Of a stretch of DNA of 8,256 nt, positions 7,381-8,256 are shown piece by piece. Origin of the DNA: Chloroflexota bacterium. Its GTDB lineage: Bacteria; Chloroflexota; Limnocylindria; QHBO01. A program made the position numbers and the translations under genes. The notes under the pieces are model-generated. The model searched no databases, had not been told where the DNA came from, and was given only the letters and a program-made list of their open reading frames with translations. The number at the start of each line of letters is the position of its first letter. Positions within the stretch are counted from its first letter, which is position 1. Location of the stretch: contig JAHWJN010000053.1 in the NCBI GenBank assembly GCA_019348395.1, forward strand, positions 1 through 8,256, written 5' to 3'.

Positions 7381-7490
7381 AGAACCCGGACTCGCGGCGG
7401 CTCGGCGGTCGTGGTGCCAGTCCCGCTGGCCTCTCCAACCAGAACCCGGACGCGCGCCGGCTCGGCGGTCGTGGTGCCAGTGCCGCTGGC
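7381..7490. repeat. Near-identical 50-bp direct repeats inside the array
   Basis: Segments 7381-7430 and 7441-7490 differ at three of 50 positions and lie exactly 60 bp apart. Each contains AGAACCCGGAC, a GC-rich middle, GGTCGTGGT and one palindrome core. They are the most similar units of the array and suggest that part of it grew by recent duplication or is kept similar by selection. Confidence 0.8.
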
Positions 7491-7613
7491 GCCCCGCCCA
7501 CCGAACGGCGGTTTCTGATCGTCGTGCCAATGCCGCTGGCCCTTCGACACCGGAACCCGGCTTCCCCGCGGCTCCGTCCACCTGGTGCCAGTCCTGCTGG
7601 CATCCCAACCCCC

Positions 7614-7625
7614 GAACGACCGTTC
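7614..7625. promoter_or_regulatory. Centred dyad in a short spacer, resembling a Gram-positive LexA box
   Basis: GAAC-GACC-GTTC is a dyad lying exactly midway between the palindrome cores at 7587 and 7638. It fits the GAAC-N4-GTTC shape of LexA operators in Bacillus and actinobacteria. Related but weaker sequences occupy the middle of the other short spacers, at 7331-7342 (GAAG-N4-GCTC) and 7503-7514 (GAAC-N4-GTTT). The similarity to a LexA site may be accidental, because no gene starts close by and two of the three copies are degenerate. It is more safely described as a second symmetric element of the array. Confidence 0.25.
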
Positions 7626-7706
7626 CTCGGCCGTGATGCCAGTCCAGCTGGCGCCCGACACCGGACGCGGACGGGTCGCGCCAGAACTCCGTCGCTCGGC
7701 CAGTGT

Positions 7707-7728
7707 GGCTGGCCGCGGCCGGCCAGCC
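7707..7728 (-). terminator. 9-bp hairpin just after the Mrp-like gene
   Basis: GGCTGGCCG (7707-7715) pairs perfectly with CGGCCAGCC (7720-7728) around a 4-nt loop. On the minus strand it begins 8 nt after the TAG of the Mrp-like gene, the right place for a transcription terminator. No T-run is seen. Its left arm is shared with the right arm of the last palindrome core (7699-7713), so the two structures would compete. Confidence 0.45.
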
Positions 7729-7735
7729 GGAGCGC

Positions 7736-8256
7736 CTAGGCGGCCGGACCGGGCCCTGCCATGGCGGCAGTGCCGGAGCCGACACCGGCGGCGGCCGTCG
7801 GTGCCGCCAGGACGCTCACCCGACCGGCGATGGTGCGGGCGACCTCGCGCATGGCCTGCGCGGCCGGAGACGCATCCCCACCGGGATACTGCGTCGAGGT
7901 GATCGGCACGCCCGCGTCGCCGCCGGCGCGGACGCCCGGCTCGATCGGGATGCGGCCGAGCACGTCGAGCTCCAGCTCACGGGCGAACGCGTCGGCGCCG
8001 CCGGTCCCGAAGATGTCGTGCCCCTTGCCGCACCCGTCGCAGATGAAGCCGCTCATGTTCTCCACCACGCCGAGGACGCGCGTGTTGGTCTTCTCGAACA
8101 TCTTGATGCCTCGCAGCACGTCGCCGGTGGAGACGTCCTGCGGGGTAGTCACCATCACCACGCCGTCCAGGCGGAGCGTCTGCACGAGGGAGAGCTGCGC
8201 GTCGCCGGTGCCGGGGGGCATGTCGACGATCATCACGTCCAGCTCCCCCCACTCCA
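7736..8256 (-). CDS. Mrp/NBP35-type P-loop ATPase, C-terminal part (iron-sulfur carrier family)
   Basis: Partial gene: the last 172 residues are present and the N-terminus, with Walker A, lies beyond the window. The visible part opens with EWGELDVMIVDMPPGTGD, the highly conserved Mrp block with the VDMPPGTGD Walker B-like segment. TTPQDVSTGDVLRGI follows, then ENMSGFICDGCGKG, in which CDGC is the CxxC pair used by dimers to hold a bridging Fe-S cluster. LGRIPIEPGVRAGGDAGVPI and an Ala/Gly-rich tail complete it. Family members carry and transfer Fe-S clusters in the cytoplasm. An ATG inside the block (8221 region, or the GTG at 8236) could look like a start, but the conserved residues before it show that the gene continues off the window. 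The stop is TAG at 7736-7738. Confidence 0.93.
   Translation of the reverse strand, partial: EWGELDVMIVDMPPGTGDAQLSLVQTLRLDGVVMVTTPQDVSTGDVLRGIKMFEKTNTRVLGVVENMSGFICDGCGKGHDIFGTGGADAFARELELDVLGRIPIEPGVRAGGDAGVPITSTQYPGGDASPAAQAMREVARTIAGRVSVLAAPTAAAGVGSGTAAMAGPGPAA

Larger units (their letters stand above)
7243..7713. repeat. Array of nine regularly spaced palindromes, GCCAG-N5-CTGGC
   Basis: Each 15-bp core has a 5-bp inverted repeat around five bases, consensus GCCAG T(C/G)CNG CTGGC, usually preceded by GT or AT. Core starts are 7243 (one mismatch in the right arm), 7304, 7355, 7416, 7476, 7526 (GCCAA left arm), 7587, 7638 and 7699. Distances are 61, 51, 61, 60, 50, 61, 51 and 61 bp. Copy 7304 is a 7-bp inverted repeat around one base, and copy 7699 has 6-bp arms. 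Spacers fall into two related classes of 35-36 and 45-46 bp, so this is not a CRISPR array: the repeat is too short and palindromic, and the spacers resemble each other. The distances are not constant multiples of three, which argues against a coding repeat. It fills the gap between the Mrp-like gene and the phosphoesterase gene, both on the minus strand. The function is unknown. A multi-site protein-binding array or a chain of RNA hairpins are the main options. Confidence 0.85.

Noticed and set aside
7243..7713. CRISPR array
   Set aside because: The repeat core is only 15 bp and palindromic, spacers resemble one another and come in two lengths, and no cas gene is in the window.
7231..7785. 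Long minus-strand frame over the palindrome array with repeated DWHH-like words (also frames 7044-7661 minus and 6437-7636 plus)
   Set aside because: Unit distances of 61, 50, 51 and 60 bp shift the reading frame, so the repeats do not yield one repeated peptide. The frame also overlaps the real end of the Mrp-like gene, and several frames are open at once because stops are rare in GC-rich DNA.
8221..8236. GTG/ATG at 8236-8231 as the start of the Mrp-like protein
   Set aside because: The codons before it read EWGELD, which belongs to the conserved Mrp block, and the P-loop would be missing. The gene simply continues beyond the window.

Overview
The window is GC-rich DNA with tightly packed genes, GTG starts in three of the seven reading frames, and 4 to 8 bp start/stop overlaps. 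The first gene is a lipoprotein with a Ser/Ala/Pro/Glu-rich linker. This fits a high-GC Gram-positive-type or Chloroflexota bacterium (actinobacterial or Limnocylindria-like). That placement is an inference from style, not from a marker gene.

Left part (about 1-6413, plus strand): a complete five-gene nucleoside uptake and breakdown operon. It holds a BMP/Med-family substrate-binding lipoprotein (121-1275), a double-domain ABC ATPase (1363-2925), two different BPD_transp_2-type permeases (2918-4207 and 4204-5475) and an inosine/uridine-preferring nucleoside hydrolase family enzyme (5472-6413). A perfect 14-bp stem-loop lies between the binding-protein gene and the ATPase gene. The last four genes overlap one another by 4 to 8 nt. 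The expected flow is capture of a nucleoside outside the cell, ATP-driven import, then hydrolysis to free base and ribose.

Middle (6407-7150, minus strand): a calcineurin-like metallophosphoesterase, convergent with the operon and overlapping the nucleoside hydrolase end by 7 nt.

Right part: about 585 bp without a convincing gene (7151-7735) carry an array of nine imperfect palindromes of the form GCCAG-N5-CTGGC. Successive copies are 61, 51, 61, 60, 50, 61, 51 and 61 bp apart. The short spacers carry a second dyad at or within 1 bp of their midpoint. I cannot match this array to a named element, and it is the most interesting thing in the window. It is followed at 7736-8256 (minus strand, running off the window) by the C-terminal part of an Mrp/NBP35-type P-loop ATPase (iron-sulfur carrier family), whose 3' end sits directly beside the last palindrome and a 9-bp hairpin.
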